Shown piece by piece: positions 28,610 to 37,965 of a stretch of 64,000 bases of DNA. The stretch spans positions 8,325,501 through 8,389,500 of the forward strand of contig JAFEKX020000001.1 of the NCBI GenBank assembly GCA_016893485.2. Reading direction: 5' to 3'. Both the position numbers and the translations under genes were made by a program. The notes below the pieces were generated by a model, which searched no databases, had not been told where the DNA came from, and saw only the letters and a list, made by a program, of their open reading frames with translations. Origin of the DNA: Streptomyces sp. P3 (lineage in GTDB: Bacteria > Actinomycetota > Actinomycetes > Streptomycetales > Streptomycetaceae). Within the stretch, counting starts at the first letter, position 1; each line of letters starts with the position of its first letter.

Positions 28610-29634
28610 ATGGCCATGAGCCCGCGCGACCCGCTCGGGTGGCAGTCGTCGGAACCGGAAAAATGGGCGCCGACCACGTCCGCCGGATCGGGGACGTGAT
28701 CAACGGCGCCCGGGTGACCGCCGTCGTGGACGTCGACGCCGAGCGCGCCAAACGGATCGCGTCCGCCGTCGACGGCTGCACCGCGTACACCGACCCGGCC
28801 GCCGCGATGGCCGCGGACGACGTCGACGCGGTCCTGATCGCCTCACCGGGCCCCGCCCACGAGGCGGCTTTGCTGACGGCCTTCGAGCACGACCTCCCGG
28901 TCCTGTGCGAGAAGCCCCTCACCCCGGACGCGGCGTCGGCGCTGCGCGTCCTGGAGGCCGAGGTGCGACTCGGACACCGCAGGGTCCAGGTCGGCTTCAT
29001 GCGGCGCTACGACGCCGAGTACATGAAGCTCAAGTCCCTGCTGGAGACAGGCCAGTTGGGCCGACCGCTGATGCTGCACAACCGGCACCGCAACGCGGCC
29101 AGCCCGCCCTTCTTCACCAGCTCCATGCTGATCAGCGACTCGGTGGCACACGAGACGGACGCCACCCGGTGGCTGCTCGGCCAGGAGATCACGGCGGTCC
29201 AGGTGCTGCGCCCGCGGCCCTCCGCGAGTGCCCCGGACGACCTCCAGGACCCGCAGTTCGTCGTGTTCGAGACGGACGGCGGCGCGATCGTCGACGTCGA
29301 GATGTTCGTCAACTGCGGCTTCGGCTACCAGGTCCAGGCCGAGATCGTCTGCGAACGCGGCACCGCCCGCATCGGCGACGGCCACGCCATGGTCACCAAC
29401 ATGGCCGGCCGCTGGGGTGGCACCATCGCCCAGGACTTCGTCGAACGCTTCGCCGACGCCTACGACCGCGAGCTCCAGACCTGGGTCGACGCGACCCGCC
29501 GCGGCGAGGTGACCGGCCCGAGCGTATGGGACGGCTACGCGGCGGCGGCCGTGTGCGAGGCGGGGGTCCGGGCGCTGGAGGAGGGCGTGCGGGTGGAGGT
29601 GGAGCTGGTGGAGCGGCCGGCGTTCTACCGGTGA
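28610..29634 (+). CDS. Gfo/Idh/MocA-family oxidoreductase, inositol 2-dehydrogenase-like (one frame correction)
   Basis: About 341 residues. The start is probably the ATG at 28610 (MAMSPRDPL) with AAAGGACGG upstream; a missing base near 28634 then leads into VAVVGTGKMGADHVRRIGD, the Rossmann nucleotide motif. VLCEKPLTPDAASALR holds the conserved EKP lysine, VGFMRRYDAEYMKLKSLLET and DSVAHETDATRWLLGQEI carry substrate residues including the D-H type motif. Likely oxidises myo-inositol or an isomer at C-2 with NAD. Last gene of the importer operon and one of three related dehydrogenases in the locus. Confidence 0.87.
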
Positions 29635-29659
29635 CCGCTTCCTTTACCGGTGACCTGTC

Positions 29660-29698
29660 CGTCGGGGGCGGCGCGTGCGACCACGTGCCGCCCCGACG
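29660..29698. terminator. Bidirectional hairpin between convergent oxidoreductase genes
   Basis: CGTCGGGGGCGGCGCGTG (29660-29677) pairs with CACGTGCCGCCCCGACG (29682-29698) with a single bulge and one G-U pair around a 4-base loop, midway between the stops at 29634 and 29710. Confidence 0.8.
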
Positions 29699-29709
29699 TG
29701 CGTTCAGCG

Positions 29710-30734
29710 CTACTGCAGGACCGGCACCCGCGGACGCGCCCTGAACCCCGCCGCCCGGTAGGCCTCGTCGATCAGTGTCATCGTCGCGACCGCGTCGTCC
29801 GGACCCAGCGGGAGGGGCGCGCCCTCCCTCAACCGGGCCGCGAAGGACTCGAGTTGGTAGGTGTAGGAGGAGCGGCGGCCGAGGCGTTCGGTGCGTTCGC
29901 CGTCCGTCGTGCGGATGACGACGCGGTCGTCGAGGTGGGGAGGACGAAGTTCGGGGCGAGGGCCTCGCCGCGGCTGCCGATGACCCGGCAGGTCATCGCC
30001 ACCTTGTCGTACGCCATGTGGCAGCGGGCGGAGCCGGTGGCCCCGCTCGGGAAGGCCACGTCGGCGTCGAGCCACTCGTCGACGCCCGGGGCGCCCGCGC
30101 GTTCGCCGCCCCGGGCCGAGACCAGCCGGGGTGCGCCGCCCGCCCAGGGGGGCCAGCATCCGCAGGGCGTGCAGGCTGTAGCAGCCCAGGTCCATCACGG
30201 CGCCGCCGGCCAGGTCGAGGGACCAGCGCGGGTCGGTGTCCGGCGGGGCCGGGATCGCCACGAGCGTCTCGACGTGCCGGAGTTCGCCCAGTTCACCGGA
30301 GGCCAGCAGTTCGTGCAGGCGCCGGGTGACCGGGTGGAAGAGGTAGTGGAACGCCTCCATGAAGATCGTCCCGGACTTCGCCGCGGCCTCCTTCACCTCG
30401 GCCGCCTCCTCCGCGTTGCTCGCCGACGGCTTCTCGGAGAGGACGTGCTTGCCCGCCGCGAGCGCGGCGAGGTTCCACGGTCCGTGCAGGCCGTTGGCGA
30501 GCGGGTTGTAGACGACCTCCACCTCCGGGTCGGCGATCAGGTCGGCGTACGAGTCCGCCACCCGCTCGACGCGGTGCGCGGCGGCGTACGCGCCTCCGCC
30601 CTGGACCGGTCCCGCGCGGCCACCGCGACAAGGCGGTGGCCGGTCGTCCGGGCCGGACCGATCAGGGACTGCTCGGTGATCCGAGCCGCTCCCAGTACTC
30701 CGATGCGCAGGGGTTCCCGGCCCGTACCGCTCAT
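29710..30734 (-). CDS. Gfo/Idh/MocA-family oxidoreductase (three frame corrections)
   Basis: About 342 residues. The ATG at 30734 overlaps the iolG stop (ATGA). LRIGVLGAARITEQSLIGPA is the dinucleotide motif; LANGLHGPWNLAALAAGKHV and LSEKPSASNAEEAAEVKEAA carry the EKP motif; MDLGCYSLHALRMLAP is the D-G-Y/H catalytic segment, as in glucose-fructose oxidoreductase and dTDP-sugar/dihydrodiol dehydrogenases. Slips near 30581, 30148 and 29940 all sit in G or C runs. It differs enough from the other two copies to suggest a different cyclitol or sugar substrate. Confidence 0.83.
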
Positions 30735-31736
30735 GCCTCCCGTACCTCCTGGATGGTGACCGGGCGGTGCTCGTGCAGCGACAGGGTGCAGGCGTCGGCG
30801 ATCCAGCCCGCCTCCAGGGCGTCCGCGACCGTGCACGGCGAGGTGCGGGTGCCGGCCACGACCTCGGTGAACGCGGTGAGTTCGGCGCGGTAGGCGGCCG
30901 TGAACCGGTCCATGAAGAAGTCGTGCGGCACGCCCGCAGGGGAAGGTCACGCCGGGTTCGACCGAGCGCAGCGGCAGCTTGTCCTCCAGGCCCACCGCGA
31001 TGGAGTCCGTGAAGCCGTGGATCTCCATGCGGACGTCGTAACCCCGGGCGTTGTGGCGGGAGTTGGACACCACCGCGATGGTGCCGTCGTCGAGGGTCAG
31101 GATCGCGCCGGTGGTGTCGGCGTCGCCCGCCTCCTTGATGTACTCGGCGCCCCGGTTGCCGCCGACCGCGTACACCTCGGTGACCTCGCGGCCGGTGACC
31201 CAGCGGATGATGTCGAAGTCGTGGACCGAGCAGTCCCGGAAGATGCCCCCGGACGCGGCGATGTACGCGGCCGGCGGCGGCGCCGGGTCCAGCGTCGTGG
31301 AGCGCACGGTGTGCAGCTTGCCCAGCTCGCCGGAGTGCACCGCGGCGCGCGCGTTGACGAAACCGGCGTCGAAGCGGCGGTTGTAGCCGATCTGGATCGG
31401 CACGCCGCTGCCCTCGACGGCCTTGAGGACCTTGACGCCCTCGGCCATCGTCTTGGCGACGGGCTTCTCGCAGAAGACGGGGATGCCCGCCTCCACGGCG
31501 GCCAGGATCAGGCCCGGGTGGGCGTCGGTCGCCGCGGCGATCACGACACCGTCGACCCCGGCGGCCAGCACGGCCTCGGGAGAGTCCGCGACCTCGGCGC
31601 CGAACCGCTCGCCGGCCTTCTTGGCGGCCTCCGCGAACGGGTCGGCCACGACGAGGGACTCGACCGCGTCGAGTCCGGACAGGGTCTCGGCGTGGAAGGC
31701 GCCGATACGGCCGAGGCCGAGGATTCCGATGCGCAT
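30731..31736 (-). CDS. iolG: Inositol 2-dehydrogenase IolG (one frame correction)
   Basis: About 335 residues from the ATG at 31736. MRIGILGLGRIGAFHAETLS is typical IolG, followed by VFCEKPVAKTMAEGVKVLKA (EKP lysine), QIGYNRRFDAGFVNARAAV and GGIFRDCSVHDFDIIRWVTG, whose D-x-x-x-H catalytic pair is the IolG hallmark. Oxidises myo-inositol to scyllo-inosose with NAD. The slip near 30942 separates the last 65 codons (MPHDFFMDRF onward). Third gene of the dioxygenase-SDR-iolG-oxidoreductase operon. Confidence 0.88.
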
Positions 31737-31815
31737 GAGGGCTCTTGCTTTCTCGAGAGGTGCGGGTTTCGTGCGGTGGTGGTCGTGAAGCGGTCCCATG
31801 GCCGGACGGTGCGGG

Positions 31816-32604
31816 TCAGTCGAGGGCGCCCAGGACGTTCTGGTCCCAGTCGATCACCGAACCGGTGACCACCCCGGACCGCTCGGAGAGCAGGAACACC
31901 ACGAAGTCGGCGATCTCGTCCGGCTGGCCGAGCTTGCCCATCGGCTGGCGTGCGGCGGCCTGTTGGAGCCAGTCGTCCCCGGCGCCGTGGAAGGCCCGCT
32001 GCGTGGCGTCCTCGCCCTCGGTCGCCGTCCAGCCGATGTTGAGCGTGTTGATCCGGACGCGGTCGAAGCGGTGCGCGTGGGCGGCGTTGCGGGTGAGACC
32101 CGCGAGTCCGGCCTTGGCCGCGGAGTACGGCGCGAGGTAAGGCGGGCCGCCGTGGGCGCAGTTGGAGCCGATGTTGACGATCGTGCCCGGCGCTTCGCGG
32201 GCGACCATGTCGGTCACCGCGGCCTGCATCGCGAAGAACGGGGACTTCAGGTTGATGGCCATGTGCTGGTCGAACAGCTCGGGCGTGGTGTCCAGCAGCG
32301 AGCCGCGCGAGGTCAGTCCGGCCGCGTTGACGAGGCAGTCGACGCGGCCGTGGGCCTCCACGGTCCGTACGACGCTGTCACGCGCCTGCGCCGGATCGGC
32401 GAGGTCGGCGCGTAGAAAGTGCGCCCCCGTGTCCGCCGCGAGCTTCTCGCCCACGTCGGCACGGCGGCCGGTGAACGACACCACCGTGCCCTCGCGCACC
32501 GCCGCCCGCACGATCGCAGCGCCCACACCCTGGCTGCCGCCGTTGACGAGGACGACCTTGCCGGCGAGGAGCCCCGTGAGCCCCGGCAGTTCCGTGGATC
32601 CCAT
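31816..32604 (-). CDS. Short-chain dehydrogenase/reductase
   Basis: 262 residues from the ATG at 32604. Classical SDR: KVVLVNGGSQGVGAAIVRAA (cofactor glycine motif, a TGxxxGxG variant), RADLADPAQA, LVNAAGLTSRG (NAAG), IVNIGSNCAHGG (Ser region) and the catalytic YSAAK in APYSAAKAGLAGLTRNAA. NAD(P)-dependent oxidation or reduction of a hydroxyl/ketone; context suggests a cyclitol. Nine bases downstream of the dioxygenase stop, hence same operon. Frame intact. Confidence 0.9.
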   Translation of the reverse strand: MGSTELPGLTGLLAGKVVLVNGGSQGVGAAIVRAAVREGTVVSFTGRRADVGEKLAADTGAHFLRADLADPAQARDSVVRTVEAHGRVDCLVNAAGLTSRGSLLDTTPELFDQHMAINLKSPFFAMQAAVTDMVAREAPGTIVNIGSNCAHGGPPYLAPYSAAKAGLAGLTRNAAHAHRFDRVRINTLNIGWTATEGEDATQRAFHGAGDDWLQQAAARQPMGKLGQPDEIADFVVFLLSERSGVVTGSVIDWDQNVLGALD

Positions 32605-32612
32605 GGCCGCGC

Positions 32613-33787
32613 TCAGCTCTCGCGCCGCTCGGCACCGGCCCGCAGCTCCCCGCGGAGCGCCTGCGGGTCCCATCCCTCACGCACCGCGCGGCGCACGAGG
32701 TCGGCCTGCGACGGCGGGGCGAGACCCTCGACCGGCGGGTCGTTGTCGAGGTTGGTCGGGAACGGTAGCCCTCGGCGCTCGCCGCGACGACCGTGTCGAG
32801 CCACTCCTCGCCCACGCCCTCGGCCTTGCGCTTCAGCAGCACCGGGAAGACCGCGTTGGTGACGGCCTCACGGTCCACCGTCTCCATCGCCCGCCCGAAC
32901 GCGGACGATACCTGGAGCAGGTTCGCCATGCGCCGCACGTCCGCCGTGCGGTTGGTGCCCGCCGCGTGGAAGAGCGCCGGGTTGAAGAACGCCGCATCGC
33001 CCTTGGCGAGCGGGAGTTGGATGTGGTTGGCCTCGAAGTAGGCCTGGAACTCCGGGAGTCGCCACGCCAGATAGCCCGGCTCGAACTTCTGGGAGTGCGG
33101 CAGATACATCGTCGGCCCCGACTCCACCGGCATGTCGCAGTGCGCGACCGCCCCTTGGAGCGTGAGCACCGGAGAGAGGCGGTGCACGTGCGCCGGGTAG
33201 CTCGCCGCGGCCTCGTTCGTCAGGAATCCGAGGTGGTAGTCGCGGTGCACGGTCTGTGCGGCGCCGCCCGGGTGGACCACGTTGATCTGCGAGGTGACCT
33301 GGTAGCCGGGGCCGAGCCAGGCGCCGGAGACCAGGGCCAGGATGTCGTTCGCGTAGTAGTCGGCGAACGCCTCGGGGTCGTAGAGCGCGGCCTTCTCCAG
33401 CGCGTTCCACACGCGGTCGTTGGCGCCCGGCTTCGCGAAGTGGTCCCCGGCGCCCGCGCCCGACGCGCGCTGCTCGGCGATCAGGGCGTCGAACACCTCG
33501 GTGGCACGGTCCACGACCGACAGATCCGGGAAGGTGCCCTGGAGGACCACGATGCCGGGCCCCTCGGCGAACGCCCGCACCAGCTCGGTCTGCACCTCAC
33601 GGCACTCGCCGGCCGCCACGCACTTGCGGAGCCGGTCGCTGTCGTAGACGAGGACGTTCCGCTCGACCGAGGACGCGTACGGGAAGTCGGCCAGGTCGGT
33701 CGGCTGCTCGACGAGGGCGCGGAAGGCGTCGAGGTCGCAGTCCTGCTCGGCGAGCCAGGCGCGGGTTTCTGCTGATGTGAAGGACAT
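32613..33787 (-). CDS. Phytanoyl-CoA dioxygenase-family Fe(II)/2-oxoglutarate oxygenase (one frame correction)
   Basis: About 391 residues from the ATG at 33787. Jelly-roll oxygenase: the iron-binding HxD appears in QTVHRDYHLGFLTNEAA, the distal His in AAFFNPALFHAAGTNRTADV with the 2-oxoglutarate-binding Arg nearby. GPTMYLPHSQKFEPGYLAW is the PhyH sheet. The slip near 32769 shifts the C-terminal 60 residues (FPTNLDNDPPVEGLAPPSQ). PhyH enzymes hydroxylate or oxidatively demethylate small molecules. Leading an operon with iolG suggests it acts on an inositol derivative; this is inference. Confidence 0.85.
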
Positions 33788-33830
33788 CGTCGTCCCCTCG
33801 GGTCACGGAGCGGTGCGGTCCTGTCATTCT

Positions 33831-33843
33831 TGTCAGTACAAAC
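33831..33843. promoter_or_regulatory. Candidate IolR box shared with the main iol promoter
   Basis: On the minus strand this reads GTTTGTACTGACA, identical at 12 of 13 positions to GTTTGTACTTACA at 24383-24395. It sits between the divergent dioxygenase operon (start 33787) and the LacI-type gene (start 33895), where a repressor could control both. Confidence 0.6.
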
Positions 33844-33894
33844 CCGTCGAACAACCAGCAGCCAGCCATCAAAAACCCCTCAAGGAGACGACCG

Positions 33895-34925
33895 GTGGGC
33901 CACCCTTCCCGATCCGTGAAATCGCACGTCAGGCGGGTCTCAGCGAGGCCACCGTGGACCGGGTGCTGAACGGCAGGGGCGGTGTGCGGGAGAGCACCGA
34001 GCGTGAGGTGCGCCAGGCCATCGCCGATCTCGACCGGCAGCGCACCCAGGTCAGGCTGGTCGGCCGTACGTTCATGATCGACATCGTGATGCAGACGCCG
34101 GAGCGGTTCTCCACCGCCGTCCGGGCCGCGCTGGAGGCCGAGCTGCCCGACCTGCACCCGGCCGTCGTCCGCTCCCGCTTCCACTTCCGCGAGACCGCGC
34201 CGGTGCAGGAACTGGTCGCCACCCTGGACCGGATCGCCCGGCGCGGCACCCAGGGCGTCATCCTCAAGGCACCCGACGTCCCCGAGATCACCGCCGCCGT
34301 CGGCCGGCTCGTCGCCGCCGGCATCCCCGTCGTCACCCTGGTCACCGACCTGCCCGCGAGCGCCCGCCTGGCGTACGTCGGGATCGACAACCGGGCGGCG
34401 GGCGCCACGGCCGCCTACCTCATGGGCCAGTGGCTCGGCGACCGCCCCGGCAACGTCCTCACCAGCCTGAGCAGCGGCTTCTTCCGCAACGAGGAAGAGC
34501 GCGAGATGGGCTTCCGCAGCACCATGCGCGCCCGCTGCCCGGAACGGTCCCTCGTCGAGATCACCGAGGGCCACGGCCTGGACGTCACCCAGTACGAACT
34601 GGTCAGGGCCGCCCTCCGGAACGACCCGGACATCCGCGCGGTCTACTCCATCGGCGGCGGCAACAACGCGACCCTGCGCGCCTTCGCCGACCTGGACCGC
34701 GAGTGCGCCGTCTTCGTCGCGCACGACCTCGACCACGACAACACCCGGCTGCTGCACGAGCACCGGTTGTCCGCCGTCCTCCACCACGACCTGCGCCAGG
34801 ACGTCCGCGAGGCCTGCCGCATCGTGATGCGCGCGCAGGACGCCCTGCCGCCCGCGGGCCCGACCCCGCCGTCCGCGATCCAGGTCGTCACGCCCTACAA
34901 CATGCCTGTCCCCGCGCCGCGTTGA
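33895..34925 (+). CDS. LacI-family transcriptional regulator (one frame correction)
   Basis: About 344 residues. The GTG at 33895 with AAGGAG 7 bases upstream gives MGHPS, and one extra C near 33908 joins it to PIREIARQAGLSEATVDRVL then NGRGGV, the LacI helix-turn-helix and hinge. The C-terminal periplasmic-binding-protein-like domain has GVILKAPDVPEITAAVGRLV, AYVGIDNRAAGATAAYLMGQ, SIGGGNNATLRAFADL and VAHDLDHDNTRLL. Likely senses an inositol-type ligand and controls the divergent dioxygenase operon. Alternative: a continuous but implausible in-frame extension starting at 33777. Confidence 0.87.
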
Positions 34926-34932
34926 GCCCGTC

Positions 34933-35276
34933 TCACAGAGTGATCGCGTACGCCTTGCGCAGCGTCTCGTGCACGGTCCACGTCGTACGGTCGCCCTCGC
35001 GCAGCACGGCCATGTCCCCGGGGCCGACCGTCAGCGTCGGGCCGCCCTCGACCTCGATGGTGGCCGACCCGCTGATCACGACGAACAGCTCGTCCGCCTC
35101 GGTGTCGGTGACCACCCCGGGGTGATCTGCCAGATCCCGCGGAGCTGCTTGCCGTCCGCGGACTCCCACACGACCCTGCCGGTGACCTCGGGCGTACCGG
35201 AGACGATCTGCGCCGGGTCGAGCGGCTCGGGTTCGAGCTCGGCGTCGGGGATGTGGACTACGAAACTGTGCGTCAT
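34933..35276 (-). CDS. Small cupin-domain protein (one frame correction)
   Basis: About 115 residues. ATG at 35276 (MTHSFVVHIPDAELEPEPLD). GIWQITPGVVTDTEADELFV then VISGSATIEVEGG is a cupin motif 1-like strand, though only one clear metal ligand (E) is seen, and VGPGDMAVLREGDRTTWTVH is motif 2 with its His. One base is missing near 35120 (G run). Related to (S)-ureidoglycine aminohydrolase-like DUF861 cupins. Converges on the LacI gene with 7 bases between stops. Confidence 0.8.
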
Positions 35277-35397
35277 CCCGCGACCCTAGCCGGGGCGGAC
35301 CGGTCGAGGCGTGGACACTGTGTGGGGTATCGGCCCAGGTGGGGGACACATCGTCGCGGAGTGGCGGCCCGGGCGGGGCCGGGTGATCGTGGAGGGC

Positions 35398-35910
35398 ATG
35401 GCGCAGACCACGGCGACCGCCCCCGAGCCGCACCCGCACGCGACCCGGGAGAACATCCTCTTCGGCGGCGTCTACGGCGCCGTCCTGGCCTGCTCGATGG
35501 TCGCCGCGCTCACCCAGTACGGCCACACCGACCGGGGCAGCCGCCGCTACGACGCCCTGTGGCTGCTGGTGACCGCCGCCGCCTCGGCACTCGCCCACGG
35601 GTACGCCCACTACATCGCCGAGCGCGCCCCGCACCGCCGCTGGGACGCCCTGCGCACCCTGCGGGACGAGTGGCCCCTCGTCGCCGCCGCGCTGCCCACC
35701 GTCTTCCTGCTCGCCGGGGCGGGCTGGGGCTGGTGGCCCGCGAACGGCGTCGAGTACGCGGCGTTCGTCCTCAACATCGCGCTGCTGTTCTGCCTGGGCC
35801 TGGTCACCGCCCGCTGGTCGGCGCGGAGTTGGGTCGCGGCCGTGGTCATCGGGGCGGTGGACGCGACGCTGGGTGTGGTGGTCGTGGTGGCCAACGCCCT
35901 GATCAAATAA
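35398..35910 (+). CDS. Integral membrane protein of unknown function
   Basis: 170 residues from the ATG at 35398 (GGAGGG upstream). Four to five hydrophobic segments: ENILFGGVYGAVLACSMVAA, ALWLLVTAAASALAHGYAHY, WPLVAAALPTVFLLAGAGWG, YAAFVLNIALLFCLGLVTAR and WVAAVVIGAVDATLGVVVVV. The HGYAHYIAE histidines are a possible metal site. I recognise it only as a conserved Streptomyces membrane protein. Frame intact. Confidence 0.75.
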   Translation: MAQTTATAPEPHPHATRENILFGGVYGAVLACSMVAALTQYGHTDRGSRRYDALWLLVTAAASALAHGYAHYIAERAPHRRWDALRTLRDEWPLVAAALPTVFLLAGAGWGWWPANGVEYAAFVLNIALLFCLGLVTARWSARSWVAAVVIGAVDATLGVVVVVANALIK

Positions 35911-35986
35911 GCGCGTAGGGCCTGCGCGCAGACTCGCTCGGCCCGCTCAAGAGCCGGTTCGGCGCGCCGGTGGAACGGCACCCCGC

Positions 35987-37765
35987 CTACGGGACGTCCC
36001 GGTATCCGCGCAGCTTGCGGTACAGCGTCGCCCTGCCGATCCCCAGGAGACCGCCGCCCGCGCCTTGTTGCCGCCGTGCCGACGCAACGCGGCCAGGATC
36101 GCGGTGCGTTCGGCGTGTTCCATCGGGCTGAGCCGCCGCGCGGCAGGCCCCTCCCGGACGGGATCGGGCAGCTCGGCCCGCCGCACCGGGCCGGTGACCC
36201 GCCGGTGTTCCGCCAACGTCCTCACGACATGCGCGAGTTCGGTGACGTTCCCGGGCCACGGGTGTTCCTCCAGGGCCCGCAACGCGTCCAGCGTCCACGT
36301 GAGCGGCGGCTGCCCCGGCGCCGGGCGGGGCGCGAGGACCGGCAGCAACTCCCGTACGTCCTCCGGGCGTTCACGCAACGCGGGCAGGGTCACCGACCGC
36401 GCGGCCAAGGTGTCCAGGAGGCGCTGGAAGCACGGTCCTGGGGGAGTGCCGGGCGTGTAGGTGACCAGTAGATACACGTCGGGGTGTTCGTCGAGCAGGG
36501 AGTTGAGCGCGGCGACGTCGGGCTGGGCGAGCCGTTCCGCGTGCCGCAGGAGCAATGGGCGCCCGTCGGCCAACTCGCCGTACGTCACCCCGAGTTCCGG
36601 TGACTCGGCGGCGTCCGCGACCAACGGCACGGTCCCGCCGAGCAGTTCACGGGCCAGCGCGGTCTTGCCGCTGCCGCGCTCGCCGGTCAGCAGCAGCGGC
36701 TCATGGACGCGGGCCAGTTCGACGGCCCGAGCGACCGCGTGCCGCCAGGGCACCGAACCACCGGCGAGCGCCAGCGCCGGGCGCGGGGCCGGTCGCGGCA
36801 CCTCGGCGACCCGCGCTTCCAGCACGGCGACGATCCCGAGGACGCGGCCCTCGTGCCGTACGGGGGTGATCTCGGCGGTGCATCCGGCATCGGCGGGGAG
36901 CGTGACGACGTAGGACTGCTCCGACAGCGGACGGGGACCGGTGCCGTGGGGCTGCCGTGAGTCGTGAGGCGGCCGAGAGTCCCAAGACGCCCGTACCCCC
37001 GAACCGCGCTCACTCGCACAGGCCCGCTCCAAGGCGGTCAACACCTGAGGCGTCGCAAGCCGGACCGCCCCCTCGCTGATGAGGCGGTTGCGGCCGTCGA
37101 GGGCGACGATCGCGCGGTCCGTGCCACGGGTGGCGCGGGTGTACGCGTCGAGGAGGACCCGTTCGGCGGTACGGGAGCGCGCGAGGAGTTCCGCCTCGAC
37201 GGCGCAGGCCGCGGCCTCGGCGAGGGCGGCGCCCGGATGGGGCCGCAGCCCGCGCACAGGGCGGACGCGACGGTCACCGTGCCCAGCACCTGCCCGGAAT
37301 CCGGGGCGAGGAGCGGCACGCTGACGGCGGACACGTCCTGCCACACGTCGAGGAAGTGCTCGGGGCCGTGCACCTCGGCCCGGCGGCGGGTGCGCAGGGC
37401 GAGGGCCGCGCTGTTGTGGCCCACCTCCCGCTCGGAGAGGTCCCGGCAGCGGTCGTCACCCGGCACCTCGCCCGTGGTCCACAGCACCCGCAGCCGCTCG
37501 TCGGTGAGGAGCAGCGCCGAGTGTCCGAGGGCCGGCGCGATCCGGTCAGGACGGGCCGCGCGGCCTCCAACAGAGCGGAATCAGCGGGCAGTCCGGGCTC
37601 CTGGACCGGTCCGTCGAGGTCGTGCCGCACGCCGTAGAAGCGGGCCCGGCGCCAGGCCGCGAGGACCTCTTCCGGGACGTCGTCGGGCAGCGGGCGGCCG
37701 GTCAGGAAGCGCTCGCGCGCCTGGCGGAGCGGGGTGAGGGCGGGGGAGTGATCCAGGGTGGTCAT
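35987..37765 (-). CDS. GAF/P-loop/Fis-type transcriptional activator (three frame corrections)
   Basis: About 593 residues from the ATG at 37765. Order: N-terminal sensor (AWRRARFYGVRHDLDG; GAF-like LRVLWTTGEVPGDDRCRDLS to TVASALCAGLRPHPGAALAE), a PAS-like segment (DRAIVALDGRNRLISEGAVR), a degenerate AAA module with Walker A LLTGERGSGKTALAREL and ALEEHPWPGNVTELAHVVRT, and a C-terminal Fis helix-turn-helix (LLGIGRATLYRKLRGYRDVP). It resembles AcoR/DhaR-type activators but lacks the GAFTGA loop for sigma-54, as expected in Streptomyces. Slips near 37549, 37245 and 36050. Divergent from the hydroxyquinol operon, which it probably controls. Confidence 0.83.
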
Positions 37766-37817
37766 GACGCCTCTCACCGTATCGGGCCCGTGCCGGCCGC
37801 CGCCGAGGGGCTGAGAC

Positions 37818-37834
37818 TGTCTCGTAATGAGACA
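37818..37834. promoter_or_regulatory. TGTCTC-N5-GAGACA operator before the hydroxyquinol operon
   Basis: TGTCTC-GTAAT-GAGACA, a perfect dyad between the divergent regulator and monooxygenase genes, overlapped by a second dyad GAGAC-T-GTCTC (37813-37823). The same core occurs at 44669-44685. The TGTNNC-N5-GNNACA form resembles sites of AcoR-type Fis regulators, pointing to the adjacent GAF/Fis gene. The rest of the 37766-37965 gap is leader. Confidence 0.65.
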
Positions 37835-37965
37835 CCCGAGCAGGTCCGGCCCGCATCACTCTCGTGAAGAGTCGGTGCCCTTCTCACCCGTGTTCTCACC
37901 TCAGCCTCACCGCCGTTCCGCCTCACCCCTGCCTCACCTCCGTCGCACCCCTGGAGCGTCCCGCC

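Noticed and set aside
33777..33894. Upstream in-frame start for the LacI gene
   Set aside because: It would overlap the divergent dioxygenase start and the shared operator. A GTG at 33895 with a good RBS and one homopolymer fix gives a normal LacI N-terminus.
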